Positions 14,970 to 21,158 of a stretch of DNA of 21,158 bases are shown in pieces. The DNA is from Gemmatimonadaceae bacterium (GTDB taxonomy: Bacteria > Latescibacterota > UBA2968 > UBA8231): contig PBSR01000070.1 of the NCBI GenBank assembly GCA_002726335.1, positions 1 to 21,158 on the forward strand, read 5' to 3'. The notes under the pieces were generated by a model. The model searched no databases, was not told the DNA's origin, and saw nothing but the letters and a program-made list of their open reading frames with translations. Position 1 is the first letter of the stretch. Every line of letters begins with the position of its first letter. The translations under genes and the position numbers were made by a program.

Positions 14970-15317
14970 GTGAACGGCAAGAGCAACGGCAAGAAGAAAA
15001 AGAAGAAGAAAGGTGCCGCGAAGTCGGGCGGCGGCCTTTTCTCCAGGCTGCTCAAGAATACCGGCAAAGAGGATAAGGCCGGCAACGGTGGCAAAGCCAA
15101 AGCCAAGGCCAAGCCACTGACGCCCCTGGAGCGCTCGATCCAGGAAATCAAACACATGGCGAAGGTTGGCGAGTCCGATCCGGAGCGTCTCGCCGGGTTG
15201 CTGAGCCAGTTGCTGGGCGGCGAGCAGGAGAAACGGCGCCAGGCTCAGGAGGACTTCGACAAGATGGTCTGGGACATCGTCAACAAGGACGACGAGAAGA
15301 ACAACGAAGAGTCCTGA
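14970..15317 (+). CDS. Small Lys-rich hypothetical protein
   Basis: 115 residues from GTG 14970 (13 nt after the previous stop); an alternative ATG at 14928 would overlap the upstream gene by 29 nt and add 14 residues. The N-terminal half is strongly basic and low in complexity: a run of seven lysines from 14993, then Gly/Lys/Ala-rich repeats such as KAKAKAK. The C-terminal half is amphipathic and helical (LERSIQEIKHMAKVGESDPE, LLSQLLGGEQEKRRQAQEDF) with an acidic end. I do not recognise the family. The basic tail could contact nucleic acid or membranes. It is probably co-transcribed with the cNMP-domain gene and converges with the next gene, 9 nt between the stops. Confidence 0.65.
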   Translation: MNGKSNGKKKKKKKGAAKSGGGLFSRLLKNTGKEDKAGNGGKAKAKAKPLTPLERSIQEIKHMAKVGESDPERLAGLLSQLLGGEQEKRRQAQEDFDKMVWDIVNKDDEKNNEES

Positions 15318-15326
15318 CGCGGATCT

Positions 15327-16151
15327 CTACGACAGTCCGTCGACGATCCCTTTCAGGTACTTCAGACTGCCGGCGGCGATCGTCCTCGGGTCGGGCGCCA
15401 TGTCGAAGACTTCCACCGACACGTACTTGCTGTAGTCGATCTCCCGCAGGGCTCGCATGACCGAGACGAAATCGGTGTCGCCGAAACCGGGCCCCCGTTT
15501 GTTGGCGTCATTCACGTGTACGTGCCAGAGATGATCCTTCGTCTCCCGCATCAGCTGCGCCGGCGGATTCTTTTCCGATGACCCTGAGCAGACGTCGATC
15601 ATCGTCTGGAAGTTCGGATGGTCGATTTCAGCCACCATCCGACGCGCCTCCTCTGCCGTCTGGATGAAGTTGGTCTGATCCGGGCTCAGTGCTTCGATGC
15701 ACAGGGTCACGTCATTGTCGGCCGCCAGTGGCAGGCAATCCCGGAACACCCCCTTGGTACGCTCCCAGGTCTCGTCGTAGTCCCAGCCCTGCTGGACGTT
15801 CCGCTGCTTCGGCGAGCCGATGATCATCACCTTGCCGCCCACGTCGCCACAGAACTGCACCAGCGACTGGAAGTAATCGCGGGTTCGGTTGCGGATGTCG
15901 TCGTCGACGTGATTGGTGTAGAGCCCCTCCGGTTTGATCAGCAGCCAATGCAGGCCGATGACCTCGACGCCGGACGTCTCGGCGGCGGCACGAATCTGCT
16001 GGCGCCTGGCCAGAGGGATGTCATCCACCGAATCGGCCAGGGTGAAGGGAGCGATCTCGACACCGTCGTACCCCACGTCGGCGGCGTAGGCAAAGACATC
16101 CTCGATGGCCCAGTCTTCGAAGTACTCATTGCAGGTTCCAAACTTCATCAT
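15327..16151 (-). CDS. Sugar phosphate isomerase/epimerase-like TIM barrel protein
   Basis: 274-residue xylose-isomerase-like TIM barrel (AP endonuclease 2 superfamily). Start at the first of two tandem ATGs (16151), with AAAGGA 10 nt upstream; the open frame continues to 16691, but that extension looks like noise antisense to the next gene. Key acidic and His residues sit where this family binds a divalent metal: E153 (LCIEALSP), D186 (MIDVCSGS), H212 (WHVHVNDANKRGPG) and E247 (VSVEVFD). The N-terminal FGTCNEYFEDW and YDGVEIAPFTL are typical of members annotated as sugar epimerases or hydroxypyruvate isomerases. It is monocistronic and divergent from the barrel-protein gene. The GCGGATCTCTACG at its 3' end resembles the REP-like motif near rluA. 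Confidence 0.88.
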   Translation of the reverse strand: MMKFGTCNEYFEDWAIEDVFAYAADVGYDGVEIAPFTLADSVDDIPLARRQQIRAAAETSGVEVIGLHWLLIKPEGLYTNHVDDDIRNRTRDYFQSLVQFCGDVGGKVMIIGSPKQRNVQQGWDYDETWERTKGVFRDCLPLAADNDVTLCIEALSPDQTNFIQTAEEARRMVAEIDHPNFQTMIDVCSGSSEKNPPAQLMRETKDHLWHVHVNDANKRGPGFGDTDFVSVMRALREIDYSKYVSVEVFDMAPDPRTIAAGSLKYLKGIVDGLS

Positions 16152-16328
16152 GGTCGCAGCATCCTTTACAACGTCGGGCTCGGGGTTCAGGGACGGAGAA
16201 GATAGCCCGCTGTCGGCCGGTCGCCAGATCCTGACTCCTGCTGCACCCATGGTTGTCGCCTGCAGCACCCACGCCGACTGTCGCCTGAACAGAGGAACCG
16301 TCGGCACCAGGGTTGCAGGGAAGCAGAC
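16152..16328. promoter_or_regulatory. Divergent intergenic region
   Basis: 177 bp between the leftward TIM-barrel gene and the rightward outer-membrane-type gene. AAAGGA near 16160 (- strand) and AGGGAAG at 16317-16323 (+ strand) are their ribosome-binding sites. A short GCTGCA/TGCAGC pair about 15 nt apart is present near 16239-16266; nothing else is convincing. Confidence 0.35.
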
Positions 16329-17915
16329 ATGCGAATCCACAGCTGCATCCTGCTGGGAGCCTGTCTGTCGGTTGCACGCGCCGTCGCCGGTCCTGCCCTG
16401 CCGGCAGCAGGGGACGCCCGCACCGACCTGTCGAGCCGGGAGAGTGAACCGGTCACCCGAACTCAGAGCCGACTTCGACTGCAGGCGACAGAGGCATCCG
16501 TCGAGGGCCTGCGCCTGCTGCAGCGAGTTGTGGCCCAGTCGGGTCGGTGGGAACTGGCCGTGTTGAGCGAACGCGATCCGGGCGAGAGGCTGTGGCGGGA
16601 TCACGCCGTGGGATATGTGCTGCGCCGGGGCGAGAGGACCGACCTGACCATCGGCCATCTGCGTCCCGCCTTCGGCCAGGGTCTGCTGCACGGACGCTCA
16701 CGATCGACGAGCATACCCTCCACATCACCCCGGCGGGACGGCGCCGTGCTCGGATACCGCTCTGCGGCAGAGGGTCGTACGGTCGACGGGGCGGCGATCA
16801 CGCGACGGCAGCCAGACTGGACGGCCACCGGCATCGTCGGGGTCCTGCGCTGGGATGCCCGGGTCGACGACGGTGGCACGGCAAGGTCGCTGCCGGAGGA
16901 CGGTGACCACAGCGGCAGCGGCGCCAGCACCCGGGCCGGCCTGCACGGCCGCATCGCCGCGGGCCGCTGGGCGGTGCACACGCCCCACGCTGATCTCGGC
17001 TTCACCGTGCAGCGGCTGTTCTTCCAGAGAGCAGTCGACCTGCGGCGGGACGAGATCCCCAGCGGTTTTTTCGGTCGCCGCCTGTCGTGTGCGGCCGTCG
17101 ATGTGCACGTGCGGCGCGGCGCGGTTCGATGGTACGCAGCGGCCGCCCGAGCCGGCCGCCGGCTGGGGGCGCTGGCTGGCCTCTCCGGTCTGGTCGCTGC
17201 GGGCACCCGGATCGACCTGATCGGTCGCTGGTACGATCCGGGCTATTTCGCACCCCTCGGCGCCGCTGCCAGCGGCGCCGATATGGCGGATGAACACGGC
17301 CTGACTGTGCAGGCTCGCGCACGTGGCTGGCGCTTGTGGATGGACGCCACCATGAGGCCGGCGCCTCGCTGGCGGCAACCGCTGCCGGCATGGAAGCGCG
17401 GTGGGGGAGTCCACCTGACGAGGCGTTCGCGCCATGGAGAATGGACCGGGGATCTGCAGCGTCGTGAGCGCTCACTCTGGACGGGTGGCAGTCCCGGGCA
17501 TGAGTCCACCCACCGCGTCCGCCTGCAGGGCCGGTGGTCACGGGATGAGTTGCGGCTCACGGCTCGCGTTGACGGTGTCGACTACCGGAAGGTGATGCGC
17601 ACTGCGGCGGTGACCGCTCTGCAGGGGGCTGCTGGATCCACGGCGCTGCGCTGGCGGCATCGACGCCTGCAGATCGAGGGGTTGGTCACCCTGTTCGATA
17701 CGGGTGGCTATGCCGCCCGCATCTATGAGTACGAGCCAGAACTACCACAGGCGATCAGCATCCGGCCGCTGTATGGGCGGGGCCTGCGCCTGGTCGGCGT
17801 CCTGCGTGCGACACTCGGTCCCGTCCGGGTCAGCCTGCGCTGGCGTCTGGAGAACAGGACCGGGTTGCGGCATGCCGTGGGGCTGCAGATCGACAGCGTC
17901 CCGGGATCTCGTTGA
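16329..17915 (+). CDS. Secreted/outer-membrane beta-barrel-like protein, related to barrel part of ComEA/HHH-type proteins
   Basis: 528 residues with an N-terminal signal peptide (MRIHSCILLGACLSV, cleavage plausibly in the Ala/Gly region about 18-28). AGGGAAG lies 5 nt before the ATG. The rest is rich in alternating Arg/aromatic strands ending in short turns, as in an outer-membrane barrel. Segments such as DLTIGHLRPAFGQGLLHGR and YEPELPQAISIRPLYGRGLR match, from memory, the C-terminal barrel region of long helix-hairpin-helix (ComEA-like) proteins of Bacteroidetes- and Gemmatimonadota-type genomes. No HHH motif is visible here, so it is either a barrel-only variant or a short relative. Arg content is unusually high for a barrel. 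Function unknown; DNA uptake is only a suggestion from the relatives. Confidence 0.65.
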   Translation: MRIHSCILLGACLSVARAVAGPALPAAGDARTDLSSRESEPVTRTQSRLRLQATEASVEGLRLLQRVVAQSGRWELAVLSERDPGERLWRDHAVGYVLRRGERTDLTIGHLRPAFGQGLLHGRSRSTSIPSTSPRRDGAVLGYRSAAEGRTVDGAAITRRQPDWTATGIVGVLRWDARVDDGGTARSLPEDGDHSGSGASTRAGLHGRIAAGRWAVHTPHADLGFTVQRLFFQRAVDLRRDEIPSGFFGRRLSCAAVDVHVRRGAVRWYAAAARAGRRLGALAGLSGLVAAGTRIDLIGRWYDPGYFAPLGAAASGADMADEHGLTVQARARGWRLWMDATMRPAPRWRQPLPAWKRGGGVHLTRRSRHGEWTGDLQRRERSLWTGGSPGHESTHRVRLQGRWSRDELRLTARVDGVDYRKVMRTAAVTALQGAAGSTALRWRHRRLQIEGLVTLFDTGGYAARIYEYEPELPQAISIRPLYGRGLRLVGVLRATLGPVRVSLRWRLENRTGLRHAVGLQIDSVPGSR

Positions 17916-17958
17916 CATGCTGCGGGGCCCTCAGTAGCTTGCCCCCCATTCCACTCCA

Positions 17959-18120
17959 GCAGCCCGTTGATAGAGCCCATCTGGGCTGCGGCCGGCCCTT
18001 TCGACCGGTGCCTGTGTTGCGCTTCCTCAACGGGTCCCACTGACCCGCTTCAGTCGCGCGCCTTGTCACCGGCCGAAATGCCTCGGCCTCGCCAACAGAG
18101 CGACTTTATCAACGGGCTGC
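17959..18120 (+). promoter_or_regulatory. Structured leader: 14-bp outer helix enclosing several hairpins
   Basis: GCAGCCCGTTGATA (17959-17972) is perfectly complementary to TATCAACGGGCTGC (18107-18120); one G-U and two more pairs extend it to 17 bp. Inside are AGCCC/GGGCT with loop ATCT (17974-17987), GCCGG/CCGGT (17991-18009), CGGGTC/GACCCG with loop CCACT (18031-18047) and GGCCGA/TCGGCC (18071-18088). The element ends 14 nt before the HD-GYP start, with its Shine-Dalgarno sequence (GAGG, 18125-18128) just outside. TCAACGGG occurs both in the closing arm (18109-18116) and at 18027-18034, so the left arm has two possible partners. The region does not read as coding. Confidence 0.5.
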
Positions 18121-18134
18121 CAGACGAGGTCTCG

Positions 18135-19706
18135 ATGGCCACCGAACGACTCGATCAGGACCTGGAGGACCGACTTCGCCGACTCAACGAGATCGGCGCG
18201 GCCCTGTCTCTGGAGCGTGATCTGCACACGCTTCTCGACCGGATCCTCCTCGAAGCCCGCCGCTTCACCGGCGCCGACGCCGGTGCGCTCTTCCTGGTCA
18301 GCGGCAACAGCCTCACTTTCGAAGTCGCCCAGAACGACACGCTGAAGCTGGCTCACGAGACCGACGAGGGTATCGTCATGCCACCGGTGCCGCTCGATGA
18401 GTCGAGTGCGTCCGGTTTCTGTGCCGTACGCGGCGAGACGCTGAACATCGAGGATGTGTACGCCGAAGATGCGCCACGCCGCTTTGAGGGACCGCGGCAG
18501 TACGACGGGATGACCGGATACCACACGCGGTCCATGCTCATGGTCCCCATGCGCGATCATGAAGATCAGATCACCGGTGTGCTGCAGCTGCTCAACGCCA
18601 AGGATCCAGCCACGGGAGAGGTCCGCGCCTTCCCCAGCGGGGATGAGCCCCTGGTGCTGTCGCTGGCGTCGCAGGCGGCGGTGTCGGTCAACAACGTGCG
18701 CCTCATCGACGACACGGAACGTCTGTTCCAGTCCTTCGTGCAGGTAATGGCAACCGCCATCGACGAGCGCTCGCCCTACACGGGCGGCCACATTCGACGT
18801 GTGGCGGAGATGACGATGCATGTGGCACAGCGGATCAATGCCTGTACGGAGGGGCCGCTGGCGGCGGCGACGTTGGACGAGGACCAGATGGATGAGCTGC
18901 GACTGGCGGCCTGGATGCACGACATCGGCAAGATCACGACGCCTGAATGGGTCGTCGACAAGCCGACGAAGCTGACGACGATCTACGACCGCATCGATAT
19001 GTTGTGCACCCGCTACGCCTGGATTTCGGCAGAGCTGGAGGCGCGGTATCAGCGGGAACGGGCCGACCAGCTGGAGGCGGGTTCGAAGATCGACGCGACA
19101 CGGGCCGAGGCCCATGAACGGATCCGCGCCGAGCTCGATGATGACCTGGCTTTCCTGCAGAAGGCGAATCTTCCCGGCGAGTTCATGGAGGAGGCCGACC
19201 TCGAGCGGCTGCGGAGCGTGGCCGGCAAGAGCTACGGCGAGGGCCTGCCGACACCACTTTCGGCAGAGGAAGTCGAGAACCTGGCGATCCGCAAGGGGAG
19301 CCTCACCGAGACCGAGCGGCAGAAGATCAACGACCACGCGGCGATGAGCATCCGCATGCTGGAGACGATCCCCTTCACCCGTACGCTGGCCAAGGTTCCC
19401 GCCATCGCTGGTGCGCACCACGAAAAACTCGATGGCAGTGGGTACCCCCGGGGCCTGCAGGGAGAGGAGATCTCGCTGCAAGCCCGAATCCTGGCGCTGG
19501 TAGATATCTTCGAGTCTCTCAGCGCCGACGATCGCCCCTACCGGTCGCAGCCGATCCCGCGGGACGTGGTGCTGCGGATCCTTCGGGAGGAAGTGGACGC
19601 CGGCCATCTCGATCGCGACGTTTTTGATCTGTTCATCGGCCAGCAGCTGTACTTGAAGCTCGACGACATCAAGGCGGCAGACCGGGCTCTCGTCTCCGAC
19701 TCCTGA
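18135..19706 (+). CDS. GAF and HD-GYP domain protein (putative c-di-GMP phosphodiesterase)
   Basis: 523 residues from ATG 18135 with GAGG 6 nt upstream; the frame extends to 17967, but the extra residues overlap the structured leader and look non-coding. A GAF sensor domain (about 28-190) is followed by an HD-GYP domain (about 200-475): GGHIRRV with H219, WMHDIGKITTPEWVVDK with H262-D263, NDHAAMS with H401, AGAHHEKLDGSGYPRGL with H428-H429 and the GYP signature (436-438). These metal-ligand positions appear intact, so c-di-GMP hydrolysis is plausible. About 110 residues, mostly helical and charged, are inserted between the HD motif and the later His (about 280-390). Cytoplasmic, no membrane segment. 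Regulation through the leader upstream is likely. Confidence 0.92.
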   Translation: MATERLDQDLEDRLRRLNEIGAALSLERDLHTLLDRILLEARRFTGADAGALFLVSGNSLTFEVAQNDTLKLAHETDEGIVMPPVPLDESSASGFCAVRGETLNIEDVYAEDAPRRFEGPRQYDGMTGYHTRSMLMVPMRDHEDQITGVLQLLNAKDPATGEVRAFPSGDEPLVLSLASQAAVSVNNVRLIDDTERLFQSFVQVMATAIDERSPYTGGHIRRVAEMTMHVAQRINACTEGPLAAATLDEDQMDELRLAAWMHDIGKITTPEWVVDKPTKLTTIYDRIDMLCTRYAWISAELEARYQRERADQLEAGSKIDATRAEAHERIRAELDDDLAFLQKANLPGEFMEEADLERLRSVAGKSYGEGLPTPLSAEEVENLAIRKGSLTETERQKINDHAAMSIRMLETIPFTRTLAKVPAIAGAHHEKLDGSGYPRGLQGEEISLQARILALVDIFESLSADDRPYRSQPIPRDVVLRILREEVDAGHLDRDVFDLFIGQQLYLKLDDIKAADRALVSDS

Positions 19707-19932
19707 CGCGATCCAATCAAGAGCCGACAACGGCATTATCTTCCCATTTCCTCCCCTTCCCGTGCGCCGGTTTGACCGGGGAGCGGGAGCATCCACCACA
19801 TGCAGTCGTGAGGGTTATCATCGGCGCCACATGTGGCGTATTCTCCGTCCTTCTCGCCAACCTTCCGGGTGATATCGACACTGGATCCGGGTTCCCTGAA
19901 ACTTCGATAACCTTCTGATTTTACTAAAGGAT
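19707..19932. promoter_or_regulatory. Intergenic region with terminator-like hairpin and palindrome before nadB
   Basis: 226 bp. CTCCCC (19751-19756) pairs with GGGGAG (19778-19783), and inside it CCGGT-TTG-ACCGG (19767-19779) forms a tight alternative hairpin; no T-tract follows, so termination of the HD-GYP transcript is only possible. CGCCACATGTGGCG (19825-19838) is a perfect 14-bp palindrome about 95 nt before the nadB start, a candidate operator. The stretch after 19880 is AT-richer and probably holds the nadB promoter. Confidence 0.45.
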
Positions 19933-21158
19933 ATGGGATATCGGTCCGATTATCTGAGCATCGGCAGTGGTGTCGCTGGCCTGTATTTTGCGATACAGGC
20001 CGCACGAAGCGGCGCGTCCGTTTCCATCGTCACCAAGAAGGGGGCGGAGGAATCGAACACGCACTACGCCCAGGGGGGGATCGCCACCGTGTTTGGTGAC
20101 GACGACTCGATCGAGGCGCATATCCGGGACACGCTGGAAGCCGGTTCCGGGTTGTGCGACGCAGCAGTGGTCGAGACGACGGTCCGCGCCGGCCCCCGGC
20201 GAGTAGAGGATCTGCTCAAACTGGGCGTCCGGTTCTCCAGGGAGGAGGACGGCCGACTGTCGCTGGGACGCGAAGGCGGCCATTCGCACCACCGCGTCGT
20301 TCATGCCGACGACTGGACCGGCAGGGAGCTGGTCCGGAGGCTGCTGGAGGCAGCAAGGGCCGAGGAGCGGGTGACCTTCTTCGAAGATCACCAGGCCATC
20401 GACCTGATCGTCGACTCGGATGGACACTGTCGCGGCGCATGGGTCGAAGCAGGGACGCGTGTAGCACGGACGCACGGCGGGATTCAGGCCTTTGAGGCAT
20501 CGGTGACCTTGCTGGCCACCGGAGGCGCAGGCGGGATCTTTGCCAACACGACAAATCCGTCGGTGGCGACCGGAGACGGCATCGCCATGGCGTACCGCGC
20601 CGGGGCAACGGTGGCGAACATGGAGTTCGTCCAGTTTCACCCCACGGCGCTGGCCCACCCCGAAGGCGGCACCTACCTCATCTCAGAGGGGCTGCGGGGG
20701 TATGGAGCGGTGGTCGTCAACCACGAGGGCGAGGCCTTCGTGGAACGGCAGTTGCGCGGTGGATCGCTGGCGACCAGGGATGTGGTGGCTCGGGCGATCG
20801 TCGCCGAGATGAAGAACAGCGGGAAGGAGTGCGTCTACCTCGACGTAACCGGGAAGGATCCCGACGAGACGAGACGCCGATTCCCGAACATTTACAGGAC
20901 GTGCCGGGACCTGGGCATCGACATGACCCTCGACCCGATCCCGGTGACGCCAGCGGCGCACTATCTCTGCGGAGGCGTGCGCACGGACGTGAACGGGCAG
21001 ACCGACGTACCGGGGCTGTATGCCGCCGGCGAGGTGGCCCACACGGGCCTGCATGGAGCCAATCGGCTGGCGAGCAATTCGCTGCTCGAAGGTCTCGTCT
21101 TCGGGGCCAGGGCGGCAGAGCACGCAGTCAGTGACATGGATCTTTGCCGGAAAGGCCG
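19933..21158 (+). CDS. nadB: L-aspartate oxidase (3' truncated by window end)
   Basis: First 408 residues of NadB, which oxidises L-aspartate to iminoaspartate with FAD in the first step of de novo NAD synthesis. Motifs: DYLSIGSGVAGLYFAIQAA (FAD-binding Rossmann, about 7-25), HYAQGGIATVFG, GREGGHSHHRVVHADDWTGRE, LLATGGAGGIF, VQFHPTALAHP, ISEGLRGYGA, TPAAHYLCGGV and GLYAAGEVAHTGLHGANRLASNSLLEG. These separate it from fumarate reductase and SdhA by the context of the substrate-binding residues. ATG 19933 is the only in-frame candidate in the region; AAAGGA sits unusually close to it (about 1 nt), which may lower translation. The remaining 120 or so residues lie beyond the window; the frame has no break up to the edge. 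Confidence 0.96.
   Translation, partial: MGYRSDYLSIGSGVAGLYFAIQAARSGASVSIVTKKGAEESNTHYAQGGIATVFGDDDSIEAHIRDTLEAGSGLCDAAVVETTVRAGPRRVEDLLKLGVRFSREEDGRLSLGREGGHSHHRVVHADDWTGRELVRRLLEAARAEERVTFFEDHQAIDLIVDSDGHCRGAWVEAGTRVARTHGGIQAFEASVTLLATGGAGGIFANTTNPSVATGDGIAMAYRAGATVANMEFVQFHPTALAHPEGGTYLISEGLRGYGAVVVNHEGEAFVERQLRGGSLATRDVVARAIVAEMKNSGKECVYLDVTGKDPDETRRRFPNIYRTCRDLGIDMTLDPIPVTPAAHYLCGGVRTDVNGQTDVPGLYAAGEVAHTGLHGANRLASNSLLEGLVFGARAAEHAVSDMDLCRKG

Noticed and set aside
17959..18120. Miniature inverted-repeat transposable element
   Set aside because: The arms suit one, but no target-site duplication is visible in the flanks and the element ends exactly at the ribosome-binding site; kept as a leader RNA unless genome copies are found.
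17959..18120. Known c-di-GMP (GEMM) riboswitch
   Set aside because: The target gene fits, but the conserved GEMM core and tetraloop-receptor features are not recognisable.
18066..19799. Long open frame (577 residues) on the - strand opposite the HD-GYP gene
   Set aside because: Composition is that of an antisense shadow in GC-rich DNA: no family motifs, while the + strand has complete GAF and HD-GYP signatures.
1..21158. tRNA, rRNA, integrase or phage genes
   Set aside because: None seen on either strand by eye; a tRNA scan was not possible here.

Overview
The window is a compact, GC-rich bacterial chromosomal segment with no rRNA or tRNA genes, phage, transposase or CRISPR. Housekeeping genes (gatB, nadB, an rluA-type synthase) sit among genes typical of large-genome, free-living or host-associated heterotrophs: Gfo/Idh/MocA oxidoreductase, xylose-isomerase-like TIM barrel, secernin-type C69 peptidase, S9 peptidase, CutC. 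The mixture recalls uncultured FCB-type lineages such as Latescibacterota or Gemmatimonadota. That placement is inference; nothing in the sequence fixes the phylum. An outer-membrane barrel protein suggests a diderm cell.

Layout. (1) 3-2159, + strand: the 3' end of a SelA/DgaE-like PLP enzyme, an SDR oxidoreductase and CutC, tightly packed. (2) 2145-2350: 52-bp tandem repeats and short palindromes between the convergent cutC and rluA genes. (3) 7907-2355, - strand: one operon joined by 4-nt overlaps at every junction: membrane histidine kinase (in two pieces), secernin-like peptidase, AmpG-like MFS transporter (frameshifted), and an RluA-family synthase whose N-terminal domain and catalytic domain are separate, overlapping frames. 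(4) 8110-9348, +: a calcium-motif protein of unknown function. (5) 14263-9361, -: Gfo/Idh/MocA oxidoreductase, VOC protein, S9 peptidase and gatB, again nearly all overlapping. (6) 14378-15317, +: cyclic-nucleotide-binding-domain protein and a Lys-rich small protein. (7) 16151-15327, -: TIM-barrel epimerase/isomerase. (8) 16329-21158, +: outer-membrane barrel protein, GAF/HD-GYP protein with a highly structured leader, and nadB running off the end.

Three observations stand out. First, a 162-nt leader directly before the HD-GYP gene is closed by a perfect 14-bp helix (17 bp with one wobble), holds several hairpins, and carries a second copy of the 3' arm core, so it could form alternative structures. 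It is a candidate undescribed cis-regulatory RNA. Second, the RluA-type catalytic gene carries an in-frame segment of about 15 codons made from the same repeat DNA found just beyond its 3' end, resembling the protein-coding palindromic elements known from Rickettsia. Third, three protein families (histidine kinase, MFS, RluA) are interrupted by -1 frame changes within one operon while the other genes are intact. This could be local decay, assembly error, or real gene fission with translational coupling.
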